A DNA stretch of 64,000 bases from Cyanophora paradoxa. Lineage: Eukaryota > Glaucocystophyceae > Cyanophorales > Cyanophoraceae. Every line of letters begins with the position of its first letter. Position 1 is the first letter of the stretch. The notes below the pieces were generated by a model. The model made no database searches. It was not told where the DNA came from and saw only the letters and a list, made by a program, of their open reading frames with translations. Below, piece by piece: positions 31,853-41,771 of the stretch. The position numbers and the translations under genes were made by a program. Location of the stretch: NCBI GenBank assembly GCA_004431415.1, contig QPMI01000064.1, positions 248,001 through 312,000 of the forward strand. Direction: 5' to 3'.

Positions 31853-31915
31853 CCCCACTGCGATTGATGTCTTAAAATTATTTCGCTCATCATATATAAC
31901 GAGAGCCGCGCGCAA

Positions 31916-32191
31916 ATGGACACTGATTCATCACCCAAACGTCCCGGGCGGAAACCAATTGTCGTCACCCCTGAGATCGCCGCAGCTCGGAAGGCTAAGC
32001 GTGCCGAGAACCATCGCCACAGATATAATGAGGATCCGGAGTACCGTCGGCGCCACATCGAAGCCAGTCTGAAATATCAACGCAATAATACCGAGAATCA
32101 CCTGCAGGCTAATCGCCGGTATCGCAATCGAATTTACGAAAAATTAGCTCTGCTCGAGTCCCTGCAAAACAGCGTAGTTATAGCGCTTTAA
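31916..32191 (+). CDS. Small basic, probably DNA-binding protein
   Basis: The 91-residue protein is rich in Arg and Lys: SPKRPGRKPIVV near the N-terminus contains an AT-hook-like PGRKP core, followed by a basic helix (AARKAKRAENHRHRYNEDPE). Short proteins of this composition, resembling basic-region DNA binders, are common in large DNA viruses of algae. Nucleic-acid binding is inferred from composition. It points toward the integrase, with 52 bp between the convergent stop codons. Confidence 0.55.
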   Translation: MDTDSSPKRPGRKPIVVTPEIAAARKAKRAENHRHRYNEDPEYRRRHIEASLKYQRNNTENHLQANRRYRNRIYEKLALLESLQNSVVIAL

Positions 32192-32243
32192 AGGACGGCA
32201 ATAAGCCAAAGGAAAGGAGCCGCGGGCGGGCGGCCTTTCTTTT

Positions 32244-33431
32244 TCACGCTCGCGGTCGCAGCGTTCGCGTATTGCTAGGGGCTGAGTACGCTGCAGTTTT
32301 ATTCTGGAACGACGAATACCAGCGCCTTGTTACGCCCCCTGGGTTCAGCTTCTCTGTGCCTGCAGTCAACAGTTGCTTCTGCACACGCTCAAGCTTGCGT
32401 GCCCTCTCGATATCGCTCTTGTCTAAATTCTCCTGCATCAGATTAATCTCTTTCTTCCTGCGCTGCTGCGCTCGCTGTGCTGCATTGCCCGCACGACGTT
32501 CCTCTGAATCTGCCGCTACTTTTAATAGTCGCTGGTAGGTCACAGCTTTGTCGTAGCCCGAAAGCGTAAATTTGAGCAGCGGCCCAAAGCCACCTATCTC
32601 CGTAATCGTATAGATTTCTTTAGAATACGTCGGCTTTGATGACTTGTCGAATCGCTGACGCTCTAGCTGCACACGCACTCGATCACCTATCTTGAAGTCC
32701 GCTTGCGCAAAGTAATGCTGCTGCTCGTAAGCCTCTCGCTGATAATCGTTGCGAGCAATCGTCTCCTTTGGATTCTCGGCTGCTGCGTTCGGCGACGTAC
32801 CGATTGACCTATGCTCTGATGAATTATAATTGCGCAAGAAAGCAGGCAGCTTATCGATATATCTGTCCGTGTCGTACGCATCCATGTACTTTGCAATGAT
32901 GCGCTTAAGCGTACCATTAAATCTCTCTATTTTGCCGTTCGCTTGCGGGCGATGCGCCTCCACTGCATTATGCTTGATTCCCATACTCGCCAGCATTGCT
33001 GCTGCGGTTCCCTTAAACTCCTGATCGGTCTGAATGACGTCCGGCTTCGAGGGGAGCTCATCAATCAATTTCTTCAAACTCGCTAGCAGAGTGCTTTCCG
33101 ATTTCGTCTTCATAGGAATGCTATACGCTTTACGCGTCGTCACATCAATACCGTTCATTATAAAAGTAATCCCTCGATTTGTTCTTGCATACGGGGTCAC
33201 ATCAATCAGATCAACTTCGTAGTACTTTTCGGGCTCCTCGTAAATAATGCTGGTGGACGGCTTTTCCTTCACGGGTTTCGCAAAACGCTGTGCCGTCGTT
33301 AATTTCGAAAGCACGTCCTGCACTTTTGATAGCGGTAAATTGAGCCGCTTAGCTATCCGCGCCGCAGACTGAAAGCCAGTTTCCGGATCGTAATAAGCTT
33401 GTTTAATTCGACTCGCCTGCTCGGTACTCAT
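32244..33431 (-). CDS. Retrovirus-like (rve) integrase
   Basis: The 395-residue protein starts at the ATG at 33,431. Residues ~20-45 form a helix-turn-helix (AARIAKRLNLPLSKVQDVL). The catalytic core holds the three acidic residues: Asp in YYEVDLIDV (~74), Asp in VIQTDQEF (~136) and Glu in GKIERFNG (~168). A C-terminal SH3/chromo-like part (FKIGDRVRVQLER, then YTITEIGGFG) follows. Polinton integrases of this type cut the element ends and join them to host DNA, giving 6-bp duplications as seen here. Its 5' end overlaps the polymerase gene by 29 bp, suggesting joint expression. Confidence 0.95.
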   Translation of the reverse strand: MSTEQASRIKQAYYDPETGFQSAARIAKRLNLPLSKVQDVLSKLTTAQRFAKPVKEKPSTSIIYEEPEKYYEVDLIDVTPYARTNRGITFIMNGIDVTTRKAYSIPMKTKSESTLLASLKKLIDELPSKPDVIQTDQEFKGTAAAMLASMGIKHNAVEAHRPQANGKIERFNGTLKRIIAKYMDAYDTDRYIDKLPAFLRNYNSSEHRSIGTSPNAAAENPKETIARNDYQREAYEQQHYFAQADFKIGDRVRVQLERQRFDKSSKPTYSKEIYTITEIGGFGPLLKFTLSGYDKAVTYQRLLKVAADSEERRAGNAAQRAQQRRKKEINLMQENLDKSDIERARKLERVQKQLLTAGTEKLNPGGVTRRWYSSFQNKTAAYSAPSNTRTLRPRA

Positions 33432-36400
33432 GGGGGACGCTACTATAGTACTCGTCCGAAATTATCTTGCGCTTTGTATACTGCGACTTGTTCAGCTGTC
33501 GAGCAAACGGAATTTGGATCATGGAACTAAAGCTGATTCCGCTCTCCCGTTGCCGCCCGTTCGGTTTATAAACACGGGCCAGCTTTGATTCGATTGTGCA
33601 TTTGGGTTGGTACGCGGGATCCTCGAGCATGCACCTGTAAGCTTCCAGAGCGATCCTGCGGTCGAGGGCCCCCTTCCTCGCCTCTGGTTCGTCTGGCAGC
33701 CAGTGCTCCTGGATCCACAATTGCGGAATCCCCTTTGCGCGTACATGCAGATCAAACTGCGCGTCGCTGTCCCGTACAAATAAACAAGTATAAAGCTTCG
33801 GCCCAATAAAGTACGCTTCCACAATCCGCCCTTTAATGTCACAGTCAAGTTTCCCTAGTTCCTGCCTGCAAATGTCCGCATCTGTTGCTGTCGCTATATC
33901 ATATGCTGGCTTCATATAACCCTTTGCCCGCAGCAGATCGGCGTATTTTCGATGGACAATCAAAGAGTCCGTATCAGTATAAAACGGCATTGCATCAATG
34001 TTCCAGTATGCGCCTATTTCAATTAGAAACCTGTCCATGATCTCCCGCGAATATGACAGAATAAATGCGCCAATAAAGCACGGTTTAGAGACAGCTCTAT
34101 CACGCTTGGACTCCTCAATCTCGTACGTGACAAACATCCGCGTGTCTGACTCGATCGAAATGTCTGTGATCTGCGCTGATCGCTGAATTTCTCGAAATCG
34201 CTTGTAAGATGTGACTAGATCCGAGGTGGTGATGACAGGCCGCTGGCAATATTTACCGTAAAGGCCATTCATGGAAATCTTTGACGTCGCGTACTGAGCT
34301 GTCCCCTTGCGAGATCTAGCTTTCTGGCAGTACATACGCTCCATGTAGGTCTTGAATATTTGATCTTTTCCATCAAACAGGTAGACCTCGTGCACCTTTG
34401 TCACCTCGCACCCCAGCTTAATTGCACGATTAATATCGACTGACGTATACCAGCCGCGCTCAATCGGCTTAAGATTAGACCAGCCTAGATTTGATTCATG
34501 CCGCGGCAGCGGAGAGAGCAGCAGATTTTGCGGAATTGTCACGTCCACGCACGCAATAAACATCAGCGAACGCTGACTCGATTGGACAAATTTGCAGAAT
34601 CTGTCCAGTGCATCGGGCGACGTAATATGCTTGTACTTACCAGTCGGAAACCAATTCTCGTACATTGCCGTCGGATACAAGCTTACGACATCCAAGTCGA
34701 CTAAATAATCATCCGGGCCCGATGAGACGAATTTGCGTTTAAACGGGAGACACCGCCCACCGTATATTGCCTGGCGCAGCACCTGATCATCCTTGTAGGT
34801 CGGCAGCGAAATTGGATTGATCAAAGTCTGCCGATGAATCTGGAACGCCATTGCCGACGCTGTGGTTGTTTGCGTCGTGTTCACGTTTAAGCCGTAGAGA
34901 TCGAAAACTGCTGTTGAATATTTAATATAAAGCTCTGTCATTGCCTTGACGTCGTCTTCCACGTATGGCTCCCATTCAGATTTAAAGCGCTCAACGTCCT
35001 CCCACGTTTTAATCTTGCTATGATCAAAATCGCCCTTTACGTTAGTGCAGCCGTAGTCCTTGCAGGCCTGCTTGAGCGATGCCTGGATGTGCAGGCACGG
35101 ATCAAATGTACTAATAGCCCCGCCGGCAGCCGTTCTCCAGGACATATTCTTGATCTTGCCATTTGACCGCAGAACATTTAATGCGGTCTCTGGTCGATTT
35201 AAAACGAGCCACTTGTAGATGAATATATAATCGAAACCAGATCCATTGTAGAACACCAGCGTCGTCTTCTCGCTGCGGCGCTCAAGCCAGCGCATAAATA
35301 AGTCCAGCGTTTGCTCACCGTAAATTAACTCGCACGAGGACACCCCTCCTTTCTCAATCATGCAGTAGCTGACAGCGTACGGGACGTGCGTTTTACCGTC
35401 GGCAGCGAACGTTTCGAAATCCGCGCAGACAACGCTGTCCAATGCTGTTAATTCGGTCTCCGGTTTGCAGGGCTTGATCTGCCGCCCAATTACGTTCTGC
35501 CGGCGCGTCATCTCCTGACACTCCGACGTGTGGTCACCTCTAGGGTCATACGCACGCTTGCAGCGATTGCAGAAGGAGCACTGTGCCACATGCGCCGCCA
35601 AATTAAACATCTTTCCGCAGCAAGGGCACCGCTCCAAACCTAGCGTCGCTTCCTTTTTTACCAGATAGCAATGCCCGTCGATGTTGCAGAGAATTGCACG
35701 CTTCGAATAACCGAACTGGGTTCGAAAAAGCTCCTTGAATTTCGTGGCAGCCCACTCCGTCACGGTTGCATCAGTCGAATAAAATCGGCAGATCGCTTCC
35801 ACTGTGCCTCGATTAAGAGATATCATGCCCTTTCCCAGTCCAAGCCGCTCTCGAATAGATGCGTAGGGTGCCTTTGCCAGCTTTTCGATTACTGTCTTCA
35901 GGCTCAGCCCGCGTGGATTTAATTTCACATACTCAAAGCATTCGAGCACGCAGTCATTCGCTGGGGACATCGGGCAGTAAAGCTTGTCGACTGTTCTGTG
36001 ATAAAAAGGCAGTTTCGGTACGTTGCCTAGGGCGCCAGCCGCGTTATCTGCGATCAGCACTTCAATTGATGTCACTGTCCAAAAATCGTCTTCCTGGTAC
36101 GACATTTGAGCCGCCATCCACTGCGCAATGCGCTCATCCAGGCTCTCGGTCAAGGTCTGCAGTGCATTCTGTCTAATCTGAATCAGCTGCGTTGTGTACA
36201 TGTGATTGTTGTCAAAGCGGAACCGAATTATCACAAAGCGCCCTATCATCTCCGCAACGCCCAGCTGTCCGAGGATGTCAATCGTTAAATTCTTGACCGA
36301 CTCAGGATCAAAGTTGGGCTCAATCGCATATACATGCTTATCAAACAGCAAATTCGGATAGCGGTGATGCCTGTGAGAAAGCACACCATCTAGATCTCGC

Positions 36401-36729
36401 GGCACTGGTATTTCTTCAACGTCTTGAAATATATTCGGGACGTCTTCTAGTATCGCCTCCTCGGCCTGAACGGCGTTTGCGCGAGCTGCTGCAATTGCGC
36501 CAAAATGGCCTGCGAGCTGGCTTTCAAATAATCGGCGAGCTGGGCGAACTGTCCCTCGCAATCGCAGCAGTGTCGCAATATAGTTGCGAATCGTGCGGCC
36601 CCAGGTCCCGCCGCTAGCGTCCGCTAGGCGCATTAGTTTGTTTCGAAATGTCCCGTGAATATATCCACGATCGTAAAGCTCTGTCGCTAAATTTCTAAGT
36701 TCGGTCTTAAGTGCTGCAGTGGTGGTCAT
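33403..36729 (-). CDS. Protein-primed DNA polymerase B
   Basis: The 1,108-residue protein starts at the ATG at 36,729; the slightly longer frame begins with TTG. Exonuclease motifs: ExoI CADFETF, ExoII FYNGSGFDYIF, ExoIII YVEDDVKAM. Polymerase motifs: A DLDVVSLYPTAMYE, B KISMNGLYGKY, C YTDTDSLIV. All expected acidic residues are present, so proofreading and synthesis look intact. Between residues ~380 and 415 a Cys/His cluster (CPCCGKMF, CSFCNRC) suggests zinc binding. The N-terminal ~350 residues, with NDCVLECF and DGHCYLVKK, resemble the OTU/papain-like N-terminal region seen in other Polinton polymerases; this is tentative. It would replicate the linear element from its TIRs with a terminal protein as primer. 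Confidence 0.96.
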   Translation of the reverse strand: MTTTAALKTELRNLATELYDRGYIHGTFRNKLMRLADASGGTWGRTIRNYIATLLRLRGTVRPARRLFESQLAGHFGAIAAARANAVQAEEAILEDVPNIFQDVEEIPVPRDLDGVLSHRHHRYPNLLFDKHVYAIEPNFDPESVKNLTIDILGQLGVAEMIGRFVIIRFRFDNNHMYTTQLIQIRQNALQTLTESLDERIAQWMAAQMSYQEDDFWTVTSIEVLIADNAAGALGNVPKLPFYHRTVDKLYCPMSPANDCVLECFEYVKLNPRGLSLKTVIEKLAKAPYASIRERLGLGKGMISLNRGTVEAICRFYSTDATVTEWAATKFKELFRTQFGYSKRAILCNIDGHCYLVKKEATLGLERCPCCGKMFNLAAHVAQCSFCNRCKRAYDPRGDHTSECQEMTRRQNVIGRQIKPCKPETELTALDSVVCADFETFAADGKTHVPYAVSYCMIEKGGVSSCELIYGEQTLDLFMRWLERRSEKTTLVFYNGSGFDYIFIYKWLVLNRPETALNVLRSNGKIKNMSWRTAAGGAISTFDPCLHIQASLKQACKDYGCTNVKGDFDHSKIKTWEDVERFKSEWEPYVEDDVKAMTELYIKYSTAVFDLYGLNVNTTQTTTASAMAFQIHRQTLINPISLPTYKDDQVLRQAIYGGRCLPFKRKFVSSGPDDYLVDLDVVSLYPTAMYENWFPTGKYKHITSPDALDRFCKFVQSSQRSLMFIACVDVTIPQNLLLSPLPRHESNLGWSNLKPIERGWYTSVDINRAIKLGCEVTKVHEVYLFDGKDQIFKTYMERMYCQKARSRKGTAQYATSKISMNGLYGKYCQRPVITTSDLVTSYKRFREIQRSAQITDISIESDTRMFVTYEIEESKRDRAVSKPCFIGAFILSYSREIMDRFLIEIGAYWNIDAMPFYTDTDSLIVHRKYADLLRAKGYMKPAYDIATATDADICRQELGKLDCDIKGRIVEAYFIGPKLYTCLFVRDSDAQFDLHVRAKGIPQLWIQEHWLPDEPEARKGALDRRIALEAYRCMLEDPAYQPKCTIESKLARVYKPNGRQRESGISFSSMIQIPFARQLNKSQYTKRKIISDEYYSSVPHEYRAGESN

Positions 36730-36759
36730 TGCAATCGCTTTCAAGAAGAGGGACTGAAA

Positions 36760-36780
36760 TTATTTTCGGATTTCAACGCA
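36760..36780 (-). promoter_or_regulatory. Shared upstream motif before the polymerase gene
   Basis: Read on the minus strand this is TGCGTTGAAATCCGAAAATA, 31 bp before the polymerase ATG. It nearly repeats the string before the ExoX-C-like gene. Confidence 0.45.
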
Positions 36781-36840
36781 ACAATCTCTGACTGTCAGTT
36801 AGACTGAGAGGAATCTTTAAGCCATAGCTCAGACGTTCGC

Positions 36841-37277
36841 GACTTTGGACAAAAGTTCACGGCGACGTTCGCGACTTTGGACAAAAGTTCACGTCCAAAA
36901 TCCTCAAGCATGCAGGCGCACCCCCACGCATCTCGCGCTCAATCTAGCCGCTAATATAGCCTCAATTACACTATAAGAGACGACTAGGCTAGTTGCTAGC
37001 CAATTCGGGCGGCGTTCTGAAGTTCGTGACTTTGGACAAAAGTTCACGTCCAAAATCCCCAAGCATGCAGGCGCATCCCCACGCATGTGTGGCATGATCA
37101 AAGCGCTAGTATAGCCTCAATTACACCACAGGAGACTACTAGACTACTTGCTAGCCGATTCGGGCGCCGTTCTGAAGTTCGTGACTTTGGACAAAAGTTC
37201 ACGTCCAAGGTCGCCTAGTGACTTTGGACAAAAGTTCACGTCCAAGGTCGCCTAGTGACTTTGGACAAAAGTTCAAG
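36841..37277. repeat. Iteron-like repeats (GACTTTGGACAAAAGTTCA)
   Basis: Six copies of GACTTTGGACAAAAGTTCA start at 36,841, 36,873, 37,028, 37,183, 37,220 and 37,257. Most continue CGTCCAA, making the core TTTGGAC...GTCCAAA a short inverted repeat. Copies 2-4 sit in a larger repeat of about 155 bp. The arrangement resembles binding sites of a replication or regulatory protein. Confidence 0.85.
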
Positions 37278-37589
37278 AGCAATCTCTAGGCCTTATCGAT
37301 CTGGCTATCCTTATCACTGTCAGGCTTGATGATCTTCGAGATCTCTCCGCGAATGCGGCGTGCAAGTTGAATGTCCTTCGGCATGATAGTGACGCTGCAA
37401 CGGAAAACGATTAGAGGATTGCAGGACCGCAAGCTTTTTGCTTTTTGACGATTCGAGCTGCACGTGTTTTTTTAACGGTTCGTTCCGCACGTGTTCTTTT
37501 TTTTCCTGAAAAACAATTTCTATTACGTACATTGATATTTTATTATTATTACGTACATTGCGTTATTATGATATGAACATGATCACAAC

Positions 37590-38260
37590 ATGGGCCTCCC
37601 ATACAAACCCCGGAGCAGCCTGGAGCAGAATTATTAATTGTTTATATATTTATTATATCATCGACGTACAGAAACTCTCCGGGCCCTACAAACCCCGGAG
37701 CAGTCTGGAGCAGAATTATTAATTGTTTATATATTTATTATATCATCTACGTACAGATCACTGAGGACTGTCGGCGGCGACAACTGTGGCTCGTACTATA
37801 ACAGGCGAATTCGAACAGTAGCTAAACCGTTGAACTGAGTCAGTGTGGTTGTTTTTTTCTCTCTCACTTCACATGCCGAAGTTTTCGTTCTTTTTTACTC
37901 AATCTGCAAATTATTATTGATAATTCTGCTCCAGGCTGATCCACGGTTTGTATGGAGGTCGCGAGTCTAGATCTGGAACGATGCGCAAAAATTATTATTG
38001 ATAATTCTGCTCCAGGCTGATCCACGATTTGTATGGAGGTCGCGAGTCTAAATCTGGAACGATGCGCAAAAATTATTATTGATAATTCTGCTCCAGGCTG
38101 ATCCACGATTTGTATGGAGGTCGCGAGTCTAAATCTGGAACGATGCGCAAAAATTGGAACGATGCGCAAAAATTATTATTGATAATTCTGCTCCAGGCTG
38201 ATCCACGGTTTGTATGGAGGTCGCGAGTCTAGATCTGGAACGATGCGCAAAAATTATACT
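37590..38260. repeat. Oppositely oriented repeat clusters
   Basis: Two copies of a roughly 100-bp unit containing ATACAAACCCCGGAGCAG lie at 37,590-37,765. Four copies of a roughly 85-bp unit containing CTGCTCCAGGCTGATCCACG lie at 37,915-38,260 in opposite orientation. The shared core is CTCC(C)ATACAAACC...GCCTGGAGCAGAATTAT. No gene is seen between them. The symmetric layout could form a large stem or serve as origin-type sites; function unknown. Confidence 0.8.
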
Positions 38261-39133
38261 ACTAGCCTAGCGTACTAGCCGCTGAGCCTAGTAGGCTAGC
38301 ACTGAGCCGCCCGCGGCCCATGTTCTACCGGTACGTCCGGAGTCCGGACTCTACGGACCGGTACGGGGTACTAGTACTAGTACGGGCCCACGGCGTATAC
38401 GTCCTACGTAGTACCAAACACCAGTACCAAGTACCAATATGTACCAAGTACCAATACTAGGCTACTACCCGCACTGCACGGTCCGTTCAATTTTCATTGG
38501 TGCATGTGCAGCAGGCCCCAGAACGGTTCGCGAACAGTTAAAAATTGTTCATTATTATTAAAAAATGAAGCATATAGTATGCATTTAGCTATAATAATTG
38601 TGTGAAAAAGCATGTGGTCACGAGAGACACTCGTACCCAGAAGTAGCAGTTAGACTACCCAGCAAGCCGCGGCTTCAGCAAAACTTTGACATCGCACGGG
38701 CGACCAGCTGAGCTTTGCTAGAGTGCGCGTATCGCTGCAGACCTTCTCTCCAGACACAAGGTAAGCGGTTCCGCATGTTCATCTCTCCAGGAAAATTCCA
38801 TTTGGTGCATGTATGACCTTCCCTGTTCTCCAAAAGCTCACTTGTTCCCTGCCATCCAGAGCCCGCGCTGCCCGGAAAAGCTTGCAAGCATCATCAACTT
38901 CCCTTTCACGTGCGCAGAAGCGAGCGCGCGCGCCTCCCCCGCCCGTTCTTCCCATGCGCGGCAGGATCCCCGTTCCTCCCCCCCCCCGGCCTTTTTTTTA
39001 ATTTCAAATAGTATCGCATACCCGCCCTAGCCTTCTTCCTCCCTCGAATTCGCAAATTATAGGGTGCTTAGAGATTAATAAAATTTTGTAGCGATCGACT
39101 TACCAGTGTTCGTACGCGTTGCAGAGCATTTCA
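38261..39133. other. Host-like palindrome-rich DNA inside the Polinton
   Basis: The stretch has many short palindromes (ACTAGTACTAGTAC, GTACCAAGTACC) and GC-rich parts like the host flanks and unlike the Polinton core. I see no supported gene. Confidence 0.5.
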
Positions 39134-40845
39134 ATGGCAGCGCCGGCGCCGGCGGCCGCTGGCAATTGTTGTCGTCACTGGGCAGTTGTCATGAAGGCTG
39201 GCGACGTGCGCCCTGCTGAATTCATGTCTATATGCGCGTTCGGCTGGTTCAAGTACGCGGAGTATCAACTTCGCGAGGACGACAAGCTCGTTGCTATGGT
39301 GTGTATGTGCCGACCCACTCGTAGCCTCGAGTCGTAGACTCGTAGGCCACTACTGGTACTATAGCTACCGTGGCTACTAGCCTAGAATACGTATACGTAC
39401 TACCGTAGTACGGAGTCTACGTACGCATACTCGGCGCCCGGCCCAGTCACTCTAGATCTGACTCACTGAGTGCCGCGGCATACTAAGTTCTAACCTATGC
39501 ATCGACCAATTTCAAAATTTTTTCAAACATGAATGCCTAATCTACAGCTAGCATGCGCACGGCGGCCTAGCCAAGCCTAGTGTAAACTTATAATTATATA
39601 TATATATATATATATACATAATTACTCCTAAGCCACGAGGCCACTATATCGATCACCGTGGCACACTCTCAGAATCTTACGTATACGCTGGTTGATCACG
39701 CCGTGTACATCGTCAGGTCACGCTGGCTGAGACATACCCTCGAAGTGACAAGAACCTGACGAAAGTCCGCGCCGACTGGTGGATCAGCAAATTCGAGTTG
39801 GCCCATTTTGTCGAACGCGACAGCGCCGAGCCAATCGGCAACGGGCCCGGGAGTAATCAGTGGACGGCCAAGAAAGAAGAAATTTTTGATCTTCGTCCGG
39901 AGTCCTTGGCCGCCAGGCAGCTTCACAAGTGGCCGCCGTACGTGGTCAAGCCTGGCAAGTTGACAACGCTCCCGTGTCGCTTCATCGATAAAGGTTACAT
40001 CAACAACCCGTTTCCATGGCAGGTCTGCCAGCTACTATAATAAAAGTTCTTCGAAATCGTCTCGGTTGCATTTAACAGCTTAAACGTACTACGGTATGCG
40101 TACGCGTGCAGAAACGCCTTTTGGAGATTCTCATGGAGCAGCCTCACGACCGTCTCATCATCTGGGTCCATGATTTTGATCCCAACACTGGCAAGTCGAT
40201 CACAGGGACTGGAAAAACCGCCATGGTCGAATATCTGATCAAATGCTTCCGCGCCGTACAACTCAATGGAACGGAGCGTGACATGCAAATGATGATTGCA
40301 AAGATGCAGCCGTATCTGCAGCAACTTGACAGACCCGGGATTGTTGTCAAGGACTGTACGATGAGTGGCAAATTAACCGAGGATCAGTACATTATGCTGG
40401 AAACGGTCAAGAATTCTTATGGTTGTTCGACAAAGTATAGAGTTCGTACTTGGGAGATTGCACCCACGCATGCACTGTGAGTTTTAATTTATTCTTTTAT
40501 TGAAATCCAATCAATTTTTTGAGTTTTTAAACACGTTGCAGTGTCGTGGCCAACCGCCCGTTCGACCCAATGGCCGTACCTGGTGTCTCCGTCAACCGCT
40601 GGATGGATTTCCGCATTCTGCCAGACTTGACCTGTACAGAGACAATCATCGACCCGAACAACTCAGACGTTAAAAAAGCTCAAGAGATTTACCATCGGCG
40701 CGAAATGCTTAAGCAAAAGAACGAGGAGTTAAAGTATGAGTACATAGAGCGCAGGCTGAAACGCATGCGCAAGAATCCGCAGCCGGCTCCAAACTTCACA
40801 TTCACGGATGATACTGATACCGATGGTGATGATATCGATGAGTAG
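39134..40845 (+). CDS. Intron-containing CRESS-virus Rep-like protein
   Basis: Four exons join in frame: 39,134-39,298, 39,717-40,022, 40,112-40,476 and 40,542-40,845, all with GT-AG borders. Exon 1 has WFKYAEYQLRED, like the 'kYa.yQlE' strand of Rep endonuclease domains. Exon 2 ends NPFPWQ and exon 3 continues with the helicase start (RLIIWVHD, then NTGKS and GTGKT). Exons 3-4 give GIVVKDCTMSGKLTEDQY, VKNSYGCSTKYR, ALVVANRPFDP and VNRWMDFRIL, matching the Walker B-like strand, the 'iKnG..s.KY' segment, motif C with Asn and the Arg finger region of CRESS Rep SF3 helicases. The HUH motif and the endonuclease catalytic Tyr are not visible, so nicking activity may be lost. The C-terminus is a coiled-coil and acidic tail. 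Introns are absent from the element's other genes. Confidence 0.78.
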
Positions 40846-40881
40846 TCATGTAGCCTTGATCTTTCTTTTAGATGCCAGTTG

Positions 40882-40986
40882 AAATCAGCTAGGTTTCTTG
40901 TGAGCCAAAGGCTACGCAAGCTAGCTTTAGTCAGCTTTCGAAAATCAGCTAGGTTTCTTGTGAGCCAAATGCTACGCAAGCTAGCT
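40882..40986 (+). repeat. Two 45-bp direct repeats, 60-bp period
   Basis: AAATCAGCTAGGTTTCTTGT and what follows, down to CGCAAGCTAGCT, occurs at 40,882 and again at 40,942, just inside the right TIR. Flanking ATGCCAG and CTGGCAT form a short inverted pair. Confidence 0.85.
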
Positions 40987-41167
40987 GGCATTCTCTCCTG
41001 AGGCCGCAGCAGACCGCGCGCAAGCAACCGGGGCCCCAAGTACACCCACACACGCCCTCCTAAACTCAGTTCCGATATCTCCCTAAACTAACGCCTAATC
41101 AACACGTCTACTCTAGCTCACTAATTTCGCTCAATGATCACGCTTATAGGGGTGGACCCCTGATGGT

Positions 41168-41197
41168 AAAACCAGACTTTGGGGGGCGGTCTGGTTT
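41168..41197 (-). repeat. TIR hairpin motif, inner right copy
   Basis: Inverted counterpart of 17,330-17,358 with the same 9-bp stem and G/C-rich loop. Confidence 0.8.
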
Positions 41198-41231
41198 GAG
41201 GGGGGTCCTCCCCTTTACAACAGTCCGCCCT

Positions 41232-41771
41232 TTACAACAGGGATATTTGTGGGAAGTTCAGATGCAGAAATTGACGATCAGCCTCAGGAGTATGATCAAT
41301 AACGTACTGATCGTAGGCACGCGCTGCGAGCTCTGCAGTTTCAAACTCACCGATCGTCTTTTGTATCTCACTTCTTGAGCAGTTAGCGCGCCATTTGTTT
41401 TTCTTTTCTAAAAACATCACACCTACATACCCACTGGTGTTTCTTGTTCGCATACCCGAACGATTATAAAGGTGGTGCTGCGCTTTCGTCACAGTACGAA
41501 GGTTTTCTCTGCGACAGTCCATTTTATCACCATTCAGCGACAAGTGCACAAATCCTGGACTCGCTTTACCAAGGATCACATCGCGCACTTTGAGCCATTC
41601 TTTTGATCCTTTATCCCGTGGTTTGGATGCTTCGGGATATCCATCCGGAGATGCAGTTATCCTCCATCCAGCAAGCAAGTCTTTATCGAACTCGGAAACT
41701 AGCAACTGATAATGCTTGCTACCCGACTTGATTTGAATCACCGTAGAACCAACAGGAATGTTTGTCTCCAT
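41232..41771 (-). CDS. HNH endonuclease with AP2 domain, right TIR copy
   Basis: This is the same 179-residue protein as at 16,756-17,295, with an identical translation, on the opposite strand because it lies in the inverted repeat. HNH core and AP2 domain are intact. Both copies point from the element's outer end inward. Keeping two identical copies implies either a recent insertion or copying between the ends during replication from the TIRs. Confidence 0.9.
   Translation of the reverse strand: METNIPVGSTVIQIKSGSKHYQLLVSEFDKDLLAGWRITASPDGYPEASKPRDKGSKEWLKVRDVILGKASPGFVHLSLNGDKMDCRRENLRTVTKAQHHLYNRSGMRTRNTSGYVGVMFLEKKNKWRANCSRSEIQKTIGEFETAELAARAYDQYVIDHTPEADRQFLHLNFPQISLL

Noticed and set aside
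36730-36744. Upstream TTG start for the DNA polymerase
   Set aside because: A eukaryotic nuclear or viral gene is expected to use ATG, and an in-frame ATG lies five codons later.
36841-38260. CRISPR-like array
   Set aside because: Spacing is irregular, spacers are themselves repeated, there are no cas genes, and the context is eukaryotic.
39702-39716. VHRQ just before Rep exon 2 as the HUH-type motif of Rep
   Set aside because: A TGA lies in frame at 39,693-39,695 and the only usable acceptor places these bases in the intron.
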